From: Candidatus Rhodoferax mariagerensis
Lineage (GTDB): Bacteria; Pseudomonadota; Gammaproteobacteria; Burkholderiales; Burkholderiaceae_C
Reading direction: 5' to 3'
DNA length: 64,000 bases
Assembly (NCBI GenBank): GCA_016719055.1
Contig: JADKAW010000038.1
Coordinates: 248,001 to 312,000 of the forward strand
Below are positions 40,776-49,114 of the stretch, piece by piece. Within the stretch, counting starts at the first letter, position 1; each line of letters opens with the position of its first letter. Below the pieces are notes generated by a model, which saw only the letters and a program-made list of their open reading frames with translations, was not told where the DNA came from and made no database searches. The translations under genes were made by a program, and so were the position numbers.

Positions 40776-41990
40776 TCAGTGACACTTGAAAGCTGACAAG
40801 ACGCTGGAAGGAATCGACAAATGAACTCGGGTTCCACCCCCCTCACTGGTGCAGACTTCAATTGTCCCACCCAAGCGTTGTGCGCGGCTTTTCATGATTT
40901 CCAATCCGAAATGCGCATTCGTGGTCGACTCTTTCGCCATCGTCACAATTGTCGAAGCTGAGGGCACAGCCATGCCAAGGCCGTCGTCTTCAACGACAAA
41001 TTCCAGACCATGCCGGGATGTATCAATAGTGACCAACGCAGCCCTGGCCCTTGAATGTTTGGCAGTGTTGGCCAAGGCTTCTTGAACTATATGAAACACC
41101 TGAATCTCCTGTTCATCACTCAAGCCCAGATTCCGGACCGAATTTTTAATCTCCAGACGAATGCCGGTCCGATCAAAAAATCCGCTAGCAATCCCGTTGA
41201 GGGCATTCAGCAATCCCAAAGGATCCATGCGGGCACGGAAAAAAGTCATGACTTCCCGCAAATTATGATGCACTTCACCCACAGCTTTCTTAACATCTTC
41301 AAAGTACTTGGCTGAATTGAGGTCATCGTGCGCCAACATGGCTGCATTGAGCAGTGGCAATCTCATCTTCACGTATGCCAGCGTTTGCGCAATCACGTCA
41401 TGAACCTCGTTGACCATGTCTTGCCGTTCTTTCATGACCGTGACACGCAAACGCTCTCTCTCAACTCGCGCGTTGTGCAGCGCCAGACCGAGAAGTTGGC
41501 CAATCAGTCTCAGCATGGTCTCTGTTTGTACCGACAATTCCACCGGCTCTTGAAAAAACAGGTTGTAAATACCCATTATTTGCTGGCCATGTGGCAGTGA
41601 TATCACCAACACCCGTTGACACTGCACACCAAAATAGGTTTGCCTGCTATGTCTTGCGCAGGAACCCATGTCATCCATCCATACCAACATATCGCGGCCT
41701 GAAGCCACACCACACATGCCACAGTCACGGGCCACCTGGCGCTCGGCTGCCACCACGTGGTCTGGCAAGCCCAACTGCCCGACAAGACGCATCTTGTCGC
41801 CTTCATCGGTTAAAACTCGAACTGCGCCCGCTTTGGCACCCGACATCTCAACAATGGACACTAAAAATCGCTCCAACAGCAATTCCAGATCACCCCCGTC
41901 AATATGGCTCAGCGCTGCCATCATGGGCAAATCATGCGCCGCAGGTGTGGGGTGCATGATCTGGCTTACTGGTTTTTGAGGTTTTCTCAT
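40776..41990 (-). CDS. Soluble GAF-domain sensor histidine kinase (NarX/NreB-like)
   Basis: A 404-residue kinase with no membrane segment. A GAF domain (about residues 37-175) contains four cysteines, RDCGMCGVASG (Cys90, 93) and GSCARHSRQTYFGVQCQRV (Cys111, 124), which could hold an Fe-S cluster or sense sulfur species. HisKA_3 has the phosphoaccepting His197 in NEVHDVIAQTLAYVKMRL, and HATPase has NTAKHSRARAALVTID and VVEDDGLGMA. It is divergent from soeA and probably signals to the regulator downstream. Confidence 0.9.
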   Translation of the reverse strand: MRKPQKPVSQIMHPTPAAHDLPMMAALSHIDGGDLELLLERFLVSIVEMSGAKAGAVRVLTDEGDKMRLVGQLGLPDHVVAAERQVARDCGMCGVASGRDMLVWMDDMGSCARHSRQTYFGVQCQRVLVISLPHGQQIMGIYNLFFQEPVELSVQTETMLRLIGQLLGLALHNARVERERLRVTVMKERQDMVNEVHDVIAQTLAYVKMRLPLLNAAMLAHDDLNSAKYFEDVKKAVGEVHHNLREVMTFFRARMDPLGLLNALNGIASGFFDRTGIRLEIKNSVRNLGLSDEQEIQVFHIVQEALANTAKHSRARAALVTIDTSRHGLEFVVEDDGLGMAVPSASTIVTMAKESTTNAHFGLEIMKSRAQRLGGTIEVCTSEGGGTRVHLSIPSSVLSAFKCH

Positions 41991-42045
41991 AGTCTTGGGT
42001 ATGCTAATACATTAGCGCCGTCGCATGTAGCGTAAAAACCCGAAG

Positions 42046-42064
42046 TTGCACCACTTTGGTGCAA
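42046..42064. promoter_or_regulatory. Perfect inverted repeat in the kinase/soeA divergent promoter region
   Basis: TTGCACCA-CTT-TGGTGCAA has 8-bp perfect arms and a 3-base spacer, five bases before the first NarL-type box. It differs in sequence from those boxes. It might be the operator of another regulator or part of the kinase promoter. It lacks a following T-run, so it is not an evident terminator. Confidence 0.45.
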
Positions 42065-42068
42065 AGGC

Positions 42069-42106
42069 TACCCATTTGGTCTAGATTAAATTACCCGTGG
42101 CGGCTA
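42069..42106 (+). promoter_or_regulatory. Two 23-bp-phased TACCC-N5-GGGTA boxes upstream of soeA
   Basis: Sites TACCCATTTGGTCTA (42069-42083) and TACCCGTGGCGGCTA (42092-42106) start exactly 23 bp apart. TAATAG at 42132-42137 begins 26 bp after the last base of the second site, the same geometry as at dsrA. The soeA start is 77 bp beyond the second site. The divergent kinase gene begins 79 bp on the other side. Confidence 0.75.
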
Positions 42107-42182
42107 TAGACGATTTGGAGTGCCTTACATGTAATAGAGGCAATTCGCAAGCTCTGCCAGTCCTCTATTTTGTGCCCACTGC

Positions 42183-45104
42183 ATGTCTGCCGTACCACTC
42201 CACGATCCCACCCAACCCGTACTCAACGGTGCCAGCACCGACATACGCACTACCACCTGCTACATGTGTGCCTGCCGCTGCGGCATTCGTGTGCATTTGC
42301 GCGATGGCGAAGTGCGCTACATCGAGGGTAACCCCGAACACCCTTTGAACCAAGGCATCATTTGCGCCAAAGGTTCGTCGGGGATCATGAAACAGTACTC
42401 CCCGGCACGCCTGACCAAGCCCTTAAAGCGCAAGCCCGGCACTGAGCGTGGTGAAGGCCAGTTTGAGGAAATCACATGGGACGAAGCGTTTGCAACGCTA
42501 GAGCAGCGCCTGCGCCACCTACGTGCCACCGACCCCAAGCAGTTTGCCCTGTTTACCGGACGCGACCAGATGCAGGCCCTGACCGGGCTGTTCGCACGCC
42601 AGTTTGGCACCCCCAACTACGCAGCCCACGGTGGCTTCTGCTCGGTCAACATGGCCGCCGGCATGATCTACACCATTGGTGGCTCGTTCTGGGAGTTTGG
42701 TGGCCCTGATCTGGAACGTGCCAAGTTGTTCGTAATGATCGGCACAGCCGAAGACCATCACTCCAACCCCATGAAACGTGAACTGTCCAAGTTCAAGCGC
42801 AATGGCGGCCGTTTTGTCTCCATCAACCCGGTGCGCACGGGTTATTCAGCCATTGCAGATGAATGGGTACCGATCAAGCCTGGTACGGATGGTGCACTGC
42901 TGCTGGCGTTCATTCACGAACTGCTGAAACAAGGGCTGTACGACCGCGAGTTCCTGACCCGATATACCAATTCTGGGCAATTGGTGAATCAGGACACGAG
43001 CAGCGACAACTTTGGCATGTTTTTGCGCAAGGCTGACGGCGACATCGTCAACCCGCTGCGACCCGCCAATTTCCAGTGGTGGGACCGGCACACCGACAGT
43101 GCCGTGGCCGACCACACTGAGGGCGCTGACCCAGCGCTGCTGGGCCGTTTCAAGATGCCTGATGGCACCACCGCCGTGCCAGCATTCCAGCTCTTGCAAG
43201 ACCGCGTCAAAGCCTACACACCAGAGTGGGCTGAAGGCATCACCGGCATCTCGGCAGCGACCATTCGTCGCTTGGCGCACGAAATGGGCATTACAGCGCG
43301 CGATCAGAAGATCGAGTTGCCCATTGCCTGGACCGACTGCTGGGGCAAACGCCACGAAACCGTCACCGGCAACCCGGTGGCGTTCCACTCGATGCGTGGT
43401 TTGGCAGCGCACTCCAACGGGTTTCGCAGCATCCGCACGCTTGCAATCCTGATGTCGTTGCTAGGCACCATTGACAGGCCGGGCGGCTTCCGGCACAAAG
43501 CGCCCTACCCGCGTGCCGTGCCACCCAATGCCCGCCCACCCAAGGGCCCGCAGGATGTCAAACCCAACACCCCGCTTGGCGGAGCGCCCCTAGGCTGGCC
43601 AGAGAGTCCGGACGACCTGTTTGTGGATGACCAAGGCCAACCGGTGCGTATCGACAAAGGCTTCTCCTGGGAGCACCCGCTGTCCGCCCACGGTTTGATG
43701 CACAACGTGATCACCAACGCAGTGCGTGGTGACCCCTACCACATCGACACATTGCTGATTTTCATGGCAAACATGGCGTGGAACTCCACCATGAACACCT
43801 CTGAAGTACGCAAGATGCTCAACGCCAAACACGTTGACGGCGACAAACAAGGCGAATTCAAAATTCCATTCCTGGTGGTGTGTGACGCCTATCAGTCTGA
43901 AATGACGGCATTTGCCGACTTGATCTTGCCCGATACCACTTACTTGGAGCGCAACGACTGCATGTCGATGCTCGATCGTCCGATCTCCGAATTTGACGGC
44001 CCGGTCGATGCGGTGCGTGTGCCCATTTTGCCGCCCAAGGGCGACTGCAAACCGTTCCAGGAAGTGCTGATCGAATTGGCCAGCCGCCTGCAGTTTCCCG
44101 CGTTCACGCAGGCCGACGGGGCACGCAAGTTCAAAAGTTATCCTGACTTTGTTGTCAACTACGAAACAGCGCCAGGTTCTGGCATCGGATTCCTGTCGGG
44201 TTGGCGAGGCAAGAGTGGCGAAAAGTCCATGCGCGGCGAACCCAACCCAAACCAATGGGAGATGTACGCCAAGAACAACTGCTTCTTTCACTATGAGATG
44301 CCGCTTGAACACCAGTACATGCGCAACTGGAACAAGGGCTATATGGAGTGGGCTCAGAGCATTGGTATTCGCCGCGATAAAGATCCCATCGTGATCCACA
44401 TTTACTCTGAATTCTTGCAGGGCTTTCGCCGCGCAGCGCAGGGCAAACGTGCTGGCAAACAGCCGCCAGACGCGCTGCGCAAACGCGTCGAAACCTACTT
44501 TGACCCGCTGCCGTTTTACTACCCACCGCTCGAAGAGCAAGCCACCGACAAAGCTAAATACCCGCTCAACGCCCTGACTCAGCGACCCATGGCAATGTAC
44601 CACTCGTGGGACTCTCAAAACGCCTGGCTGCGCCAGATTCACACCCACAACTACCTGTTCGTCAACCCCAAAACAGCGGGTCGCGAAGGCATCACCGATG
44701 GCGGCTGGATGTGGGTTGAGTCGCAATGGGGCAAGGTGCGCTGCATGTGCCGCTATTCCGAAGCGGTTGAACCCGGCACGGTCTGGACCTGGAACGCCAT
44801 TGGCAAATCCAAAGGGGCCTGGAATCTGACGCCTGATGCCAACGAGTCACAACGCGGCTTCTTGCTCAACCACCTGATTTCCGAGGAATTGCCTGCTTCG
44901 GCAGACGGTGCACACATCTCCAACTCCGACCCGATCACCGGACAGGCCGCCTGGTACGACGTGCGAGTGCGCATTTACAAGGCCGAGGCCGGTGAGCCCG
45001 CAGAAACATTTCCACAGTTCAAGGCCGTACCTGCAGCGCCCGGGGTACAGGCCAGCTTGCCGCGCTGGCAAGCCTGGTTTGCGGGCAAGGGGATGCAGAA
45101 ATGA
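42183..45104 (+). CDS. soeA: Cytoplasmic sulfite dehydrogenase molybdopterin subunit SoeA
   Basis: A 973-residue Mo-bis-MGD oxidoreductase of the DMSO reductase family, which oxidises sulfite to sulfate on the cytoplasmic side. An N-terminal [4Fe-4S] motif has Cys26, 29, 33 and 61 (CYMCACRCGIRVHLRDGE, ICAKG). There is no Tat signal, in line with the cytoplasmic SoeA type rather than exported relatives. Core segments include FCSVNMAAGMIYTIGGSFWE and FADLILPDTTYLERNDCMS. The neighbours (soeB, soeC, dsr operon) support the substrate assignment; polysulfide/thiosulfate reductase relatives are the alternative. Confidence 0.9.
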   Translation: MSAVPLHDPTQPVLNGASTDIRTTTCYMCACRCGIRVHLRDGEVRYIEGNPEHPLNQGIICAKGSSGIMKQYSPARLTKPLKRKPGTERGEGQFEEITWDEAFATLEQRLRHLRATDPKQFALFTGRDQMQALTGLFARQFGTPNYAAHGGFCSVNMAAGMIYTIGGSFWEFGGPDLERAKLFVMIGTAEDHHSNPMKRELSKFKRNGGRFVSINPVRTGYSAIADEWVPIKPGTDGALLLAFIHELLKQGLYDREFLTRYTNSGQLVNQDTSSDNFGMFLRKADGDIVNPLRPANFQWWDRHTDSAVADHTEGADPALLGRFKMPDGTTAVPAFQLLQDRVKAYTPEWAEGITGISAATIRRLAHEMGITARDQKIELPIAWTDCWGKRHETVTGNPVAFHSMRGLAAHSNGFRSIRTLAILMSLLGTIDRPGGFRHKAPYPRAVPPNARPPKGPQDVKPNTPLGGAPLGWPESPDDLFVDDQGQPVRIDKGFSWEHPLSAHGLMHNVITNAVRGDPYHIDTLLIFMANMAWNSTMNTSEVRKMLNAKHVDGDKQGEFKIPFLVVCDAYQSEMTAFADLILPDTTYLERNDCMSMLDRPISEFDGPVDAVRVPILPPKGDCKPFQEVLIELASRLQFPAFTQADGARKFKSYPDFVVNYETAPGSGIGFLSGWRGKSGEKSMRGEPNPNQWEMYAKNNCFFHYEMPLEHQYMRNWNKGYMEWAQSIGIRRDKDPIVIHIYSEFLQGFRRAAQGKRAGKQPPDALRKRVETYFDPLPFYYPPLEEQATDKAKYPLNALTQRPMAMYHSWDSQNAWLRQIHTHNYLFVNPKTAGREGITDGGWMWVESQWGKVRCMCRYSEAVEPGTVWTWNAIGKSKGAWNLTPDANESQRGFLLNHLISEELPASADGAHISNSDPITGQAAWYDVRVRIYKAEAGEPAETFPQFKAVPAAPGVQASLPRWQAWFAGKGMQK

Positions 45105-45826
45105 CCCAACTCGCCTTAGTCATCGACCTGAACGTCTGCGTCGGCTGCCATGCCTGCGTGACCAGTTGCAAGCAGTGGAACACCTCGGGCTCGGCGGGCT
45201 ACCTGACCGACTTGAATCCCTACGGCGCTGACCCCAACGGCACCTTCTTTAACCGGGTGCAAACCTTTGAGGTGGGTGAGTTCCCCAACACCCAGACAGT
45301 GCATTTCCCCAAATCCTGCCTGCACTGTGAAGAACCCCCTTGTGTACCGGTGTGCCCCACGGGTGCAAGCTACAAACGCGCCGAAGACGGCATTGTGTTG
45401 GTGGACTACGACAAGTGCATTGGTTGCAAATACTGCACCTGGGCTTGCCCTTACGGCGTGCGTGAACTTGACGAACAACGCAAGGTGATGACCAAGTGCA
45501 CGCTGTGCGTGGACCGCGTCACCAGCACCACGCTACCAGAAACAGAGCGCAAACCCGCCTGTGTGCTTGCTTGTCCGGCCAATGCACGCCTGTTTGGCGA
45601 TGTGCATGATCCGGAATCTGTTGTGTCGCAGGCGATTGCTGAGCGTGGCGGCTACCAATTGATGCCCGAGTGGGGCACCAACCCGTCCAATCACTATCTG
45701 CCACGGCGCAAGACCGAAATGCGTATTCACCCCGAAGACCTTGAGCGGGTGGACAACCCCTTGAAGATCGACGCCAAGTTGCCCGACAGCTACCGCGGCG
45801 CCGGGCGTGAAGACTTTGCTACCTGA
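45101..45826 (+). CDS. soeB: Sulfite dehydrogenase iron-sulfur subunit SoeB
   Basis: A 241-residue electron-transfer subunit with four ferredoxin motifs: CVGCHACVTSCKQWN, CLHCEEPPCVPVCPTGA, CIGCKYCTWACPYG and CTLCVDRVTSTTLPE followed by CVLACPANARLFGD. There is no signal peptide, consistent with cytoplasmic location. It overlaps soeA by four bases and passes electrons to SoeC. Confidence 0.94.
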   Translation: MTQLALVIDLNVCVGCHACVTSCKQWNTSGSAGYLTDLNPYGADPNGTFFNRVQTFEVGEFPNTQTVHFPKSCLHCEEPPCVPVCPTGASYKRAEDGIVLVDYDKCIGCKYCTWACPYGVRELDEQRKVMTKCTLCVDRVTSTTLPETERKPACVLACPANARLFGDVHDPESVVSQAIAERGGYQLMPEWGTNPSNHYLPRRKTEMRIHPEDLERVDNPLKIDAKLPDSYRGAGREDFAT

Positions 45827-45848
45827 ACTCCAAAGCCCATCATCCATC

Positions 45849-46790
45849 ATGCAACCCGCTTTTTCAGTTATTTTTCTCACCACTCTGGCCGGTGCGGCCC
45901 AGGGCCTGTTTCTGACGCTTTACGGCACCGAGCTCTCGGGTATCGGTGCGCTGGACCCGCAGGAGCTTCAAGCTTTTTTGGCCACAGGTAGTCTGGTCGC
46001 ATTGGTCTTGACGGTACTGGGCCTGATTGCGTCGTTTTTCCATCTAGGCCATCCGGAGCGTGCCTGGCGCTCGGCTGCCATGTGGCGCACCTCTTGGCTG
46101 TCACGGGAAGTCATTGCGCTGCCCATCTTTATGGGTGGCCTGTTTATCTACGCCGCGGCGCATCTGCTGGGTTTGCCGACAACTCCAGCCATTGGCGCGC
46201 TCACCGTTTTAGCTTGTTTAGCTTTGTTTGTCTGCACTGCAATGATTTACGCCTCAGTGCGGTTTTTGCAGGAGTGGGCCAGCGCGCTGACCTTGGTCAA
46301 CTATTTTCTGCTTGGCTGCGCGTCTGGGCTGACCCTGGCGACAGCCTTGGCAGCCATCAAAGGTTTCCCGCGCCTGGTGACACCGTATGCCACGGCCGCC
46401 GCAACACTCACTCTGCTGGCCTGGGTCACGCGCACTGCATCTTTAATGCGCAACGCCCGGCTGAAACCCAAATCAAGCCTGCAGAGCGCCATCGGCATCA
46501 AACACCCACGAATTGTGCAAAAGTCGCAAGGTTTTATGGGCGGTTCATTCAACACGCGTGAGTTTTTCCATGGCCGCACAGCTGACATGCTGCGCTCTGT
46601 CAAATTGAGCTTTTTGCTGCTGGTATTTCCAATTCCCCTGCTGCTTTTGGCTTTGGGCACCTCTTCAGCCTCTGCGGGTCTGCTGACTGCTGCTTTTGTC
46701 TTGCAGTATGTCGGGCTTCTGGCAGAACGCTGGTTCTTTTTTGCCCAAGCCAATCACCCGCAAAATCTGTATTACCAGACTATTTCCTGA
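45849..46790 (+). CDS. soeC: Sulfite dehydrogenase membrane anchor SoeC
   Basis: A 313-residue NrfD/DmsC-like membrane protein with about eight helices that anchors SoeAB and reduces quinone. ATG 45849 (MQPAFSVIFLTTLAGAAQGL) is preferred over an in-frame opening at 45807 inside soeB. SFFHLGHPERAWRSAAMWRTSWLSRE is the conserved DmsC-type loop, shown here in two parts: FHLGHPERAWRS and TSWLSREVIALP. The end ERWFFFAQANHPQNLYYQ is typical. Confidence 0.93.
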   Translation: MQPAFSVIFLTTLAGAAQGLFLTLYGTELSGIGALDPQELQAFLATGSLVALVLTVLGLIASFFHLGHPERAWRSAAMWRTSWLSREVIALPIFMGGLFIYAAAHLLGLPTTPAIGALTVLACLALFVCTAMIYASVRFLQEWASALTLVNYFLLGCASGLTLATALAAIKGFPRLVTPYATAAATLTLLAWVTRTASLMRNARLKPKSSLQSAIGIKHPRIVQKSQGFMGGSFNTREFFHGRTADMLRSVKLSFLLLVFPIPLLLLALGTSSASAGLLTAAFVLQYVGLLAERWFFFAQANHPQNLYYQTIS

Positions 46791-46835
46791 ACCGGCCTTT
46801 TACTGCGTGCCGGACATACATCCACCTTAGGCCTC

Positions 46836-47825
46836 ATGAACCGTTTTGACCTGTGTTGCAACCTTGCCGCATGCAAGATGCTGGCAAAGTTGACTCGCCC
46901 GCTGATTTTTCTGGCACTGTTCATGCTGCTGAACCATCCAGCGCACGCCGTTGCCGAGAGTGTGGTGCCATCGTCAACACTGCCCTGGTGGTTTTGGCCT
47001 TTGGCCCTGTTTGTCACCTGCTTTTTGATTGGCATCGTTGCTGTGCCAGCGGGCATTGGTGGCGGCACCTTGTTTGTACCCATCATCGGTGGATTTTTCC
47101 CGTTTCACCTGGACTTTGTTCGGGGTGCTGGACTGCTGGTGGCACTGGCAAGCGCGCTGGCAGCCGGACCGTTGTTACTGCGCGGCGGGTTGGCCAGTTT
47201 GCGCTTGGCGCTGCCGCTGGCGCTGCTGGCGGCCATGAGTTCGATCGCCGGGGCCATGTTGGGGCTGGCCATGCCGGCCTCGATCGTGCAAATATTGCTG
47301 GGCTTGATTGTGCTCGGCATCGTAGTGCTGATGTTTACCGCTAAAAAATCAGAATTCCCGGTCGTGCCTAAGCCCGACAGTTTGTCCAATGCGCTGGGCA
47401 TCCATGGCATTTTTATTGATGGGGCGTCCGGTAACGCGATCAATTGGCAGGTGCACCGCACCCCCATGGGCTTGTTCTTGTTTTTGCTGATTGGTGTCAT
47501 GGCGGGGATGTTTGGCATTGGGGCCGGATGGGCCAACGTGCCAGCACTCAACCTGATGATGGGTGCCCCCTTGAAAGTGTCTGCGGGCACCTCCAGTCTG
47601 GTACTGTCGCTGGTGGATTCATCTGCCGCCTGGGTGTACATCAATCGCGGTGCGGTACTGCCCATGATTGCCGTGCCCTCAGTGGTGGGCATGATGGCGG
47701 GTGCCAAAATCGGTGCCCGGTTGCTAAGTGTGCTCAAGGCTTCTGTGATTCGCAAATTGGTGATTGCCCTGCTGCTGTTTGCCGGCATTCGCGCCTTGCT
47801 CAAAGGTCTGGGCATCTGGATTTAA
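46836..47825 (+). CDS. TauE/SafE family anion (sulfite/sulfate-type) exporter
   Basis: A 329-residue membrane permease with about eight helices. TauE/SafE signatures are AVPAGIGGGTLFVPIIGGFF, LGLAMPASIVQILLGLIV and FGIGAGWANVPALNLMMG. Placed directly after soeABC, it would export sulfite or sulfate produced by sulfur oxidation, which is inference from context. A second ATG at 46878 (MLAKLTRPLIF) is an alternative start. Confidence 0.88.
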   Translation: MNRFDLCCNLAACKMLAKLTRPLIFLALFMLLNHPAHAVAESVVPSSTLPWWFWPLALFVTCFLIGIVAVPAGIGGGTLFVPIIGGFFPFHLDFVRGAGLLVALASALAAGPLLLRGGLASLRLALPLALLAAMSSIAGAMLGLAMPASIVQILLGLIVLGIVVLMFTAKKSEFPVVPKPDSLSNALGIHGIFIDGASGNAINWQVHRTPMGLFLFLLIGVMAGMFGIGAGWANVPALNLMMGAPLKVSAGTSSLVLSLVDSSAAWVYINRGAVLPMIAVPSVVGMMAGAKIGARLLSVLKASVIRKLVIALLLFAGIRALLKGLGIWI

Positions 47826-47840
47826 GGAAACACCCGTATC

Positions 47841-48269
47841 ATGATTGCACCCACCGCAGAAAACACCCAGCTTCAAAAAGCTGAAGCAGGCCGTTACGCC
47901 ACCTATCTGGATTGGGGCACACGCCTTGGACTGCTGGTTCTGATTGCCAGCTTTGCAGCGTACATGCTGGGTCTCACCACGCCGCTGGTGTCGCTGCAAG
48001 ATTTACCCCAACTCTGGAATCAACCGGTCGCCGTGTTCCAGCAAAAAACCGGTACACCCATGGGCTGGGGCTGGTTGAGCATGTTGGGCAAGGGTGACAT
48101 GCTCAATCTTCTGGGCATTGCAATTTTGGCGGGTTGTTCGATTCCACCGTTGCTTAGCCTGATCCCGCTGTATCTGAAGCGCCATGACTACACCTATGTC
48201 GGCATCTGCCTTGTGATCGCGCTGGTTTTGGTGCTGGCGGCGTCTGGCATTCTCACCGGGGGGCATTGA
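47841..48269 (+). CDS. Small inner-membrane protein downstream of the TauE-like exporter
   Basis: A 142-residue protein with three hydrophobic helices (LDWGTRLGLLVLIASFAAYML, LLGIAILAGCSIPPLLSLIP, VGICLVIALVLVLAASGIL). I recall DUF1634-like proteins paired with TauE/SafE exporters, and this may be one. It probably assists the exporter 15 bp upstream. Its stop overlaps the opening of the universal stress protein gene. Confidence 0.75.
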   Translation: MIAPTAENTQLQKAEAGRYATYLDWGTRLGLLVLIASFAAYMLGLTTPLVSLQDLPQLWNQPVAVFQQKTGTPMGWGWLSMLGKGDMLNLLGIAILAGCSIPPLLSLIPLYLKRHDYTYVGICLVIALVLVLAASGILTGGH

Positions 48270-48271
48270 TC

Positions 48272-49096
48272 ATGGGTCAGGTCTTTACCCGTTTGCTGCT
48301 GGCCACTGAACACACCGAATTTGATACCGGGGCCGAGTCCGTTGCCCTGAGCATGGCCAAGCGCTGCCAATTGCCGCTGGCCACCGTATTGCCACTCGCA
48401 AGCAACCCAGAGTACGAAGCACTGGCCCCCGAGATCGCAGCCCGTGCTGAAGCACAGGCCGCGGTAAAAATCGCCAACATTCGTGCCAGCGCGCACGAGC
48501 AAGGCGTCGTGATAGATGTGCATGTCAGACGCGGCGAGGAACCCTACCAAGAAATCGTTGACGAAGCCCGCGACCGAAACACCGAGCTGATCATTCTGCG
48601 CCGCCGCGGCAAGCGCGGTTTTCTGGCCAAGCTGATGATGGGCGAAATGGTCAGCAAGGTACTGGCCCACGCGCCCTGTCATGTCTTGTTTGCGCCCCGA
48701 GGCGCGCAGATGTGGAGCCGGTGTATCCTAGTGGCAGCAGAGCCTGGCGTGCAAGGACTCCGGCTGGTCAGCACTGCCGCAGCCATTGCCGCTGAATGCG
48801 GTCTGCCGCTGCATTTGGTTTATGTCGCGACCACTGACGCGCCAAGTGCGGGCACCGATAGCTTTGTGGCGCTGGCCAAAAAAACCACGTTGAACTCCGG
48901 GATCACGCTGCAAACCCAAGTGCGCCATGGCAAAGCCTATTCCGAAATTCTTGCAGCAGGCACTGCAGTCCAGGCAGATTTGCTGGTGATCGGAAGTCGC
49001 AACGACAGCCATGTGGGTCATGCGATGATTGGTGGCGTGGCGCAAAAGATCATCGGCTTGTCGGACAATCCGGTGCTCGCGCTCAACTTAACCTGA
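48272..49096 (+). CDS. Tandem universal stress protein (UspA family)
   Basis: A protein of 274 residues with two UspA-type domains. The first has RLLLATEHTEFDTG and ELIILRRRGKRGFLAKLMMG. The second has CILVAAEPGVQGLRLVSTAA and LLVIGSRNDSHVGHAMIG, ending NPVLALNL. The G-2x-G-9x-G(S/T) ATP loop is imperfect in the first. ATG 48272 is preferred to an overlapping TTG at 48266. It continues the soe transcription unit; its role there is not known. Confidence 0.83.
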   Translation: MGQVFTRLLLATEHTEFDTGAESVALSMAKRCQLPLATVLPLASNPEYEALAPEIAARAEAQAAVKIANIRASAHEQGVVIDVHVRRGEEPYQEIVDEARDRNTELIILRRRGKRGFLAKLMMGEMVSKVLAHAPCHVLFAPRGAQMWSRCILVAAEPGVQGLRLVSTAAAIAAECGLPLHLVYVATTDAPSAGTDSFVALAKKTTLNSGITLQTQVRHGKAYSEILAAGTAVQADLLVIGSRNDSHVGHAMIGGVAQKIIGLSDNPVLALNLT

Positions 49097-49114
49097 CCCC
49101 GCTGGAGAATGTCG

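Noticed and set aside
42046..42064. Palindrome read as a transcription terminator
   Set aside because: It is in a divergent promoter region with no T-run after it, so it is better taken as a regulatory site.
43590..44726. A 378-codon open frame on the minus strand
   Set aside because: It is antisense to soeA, which is intact and clearly conserved.
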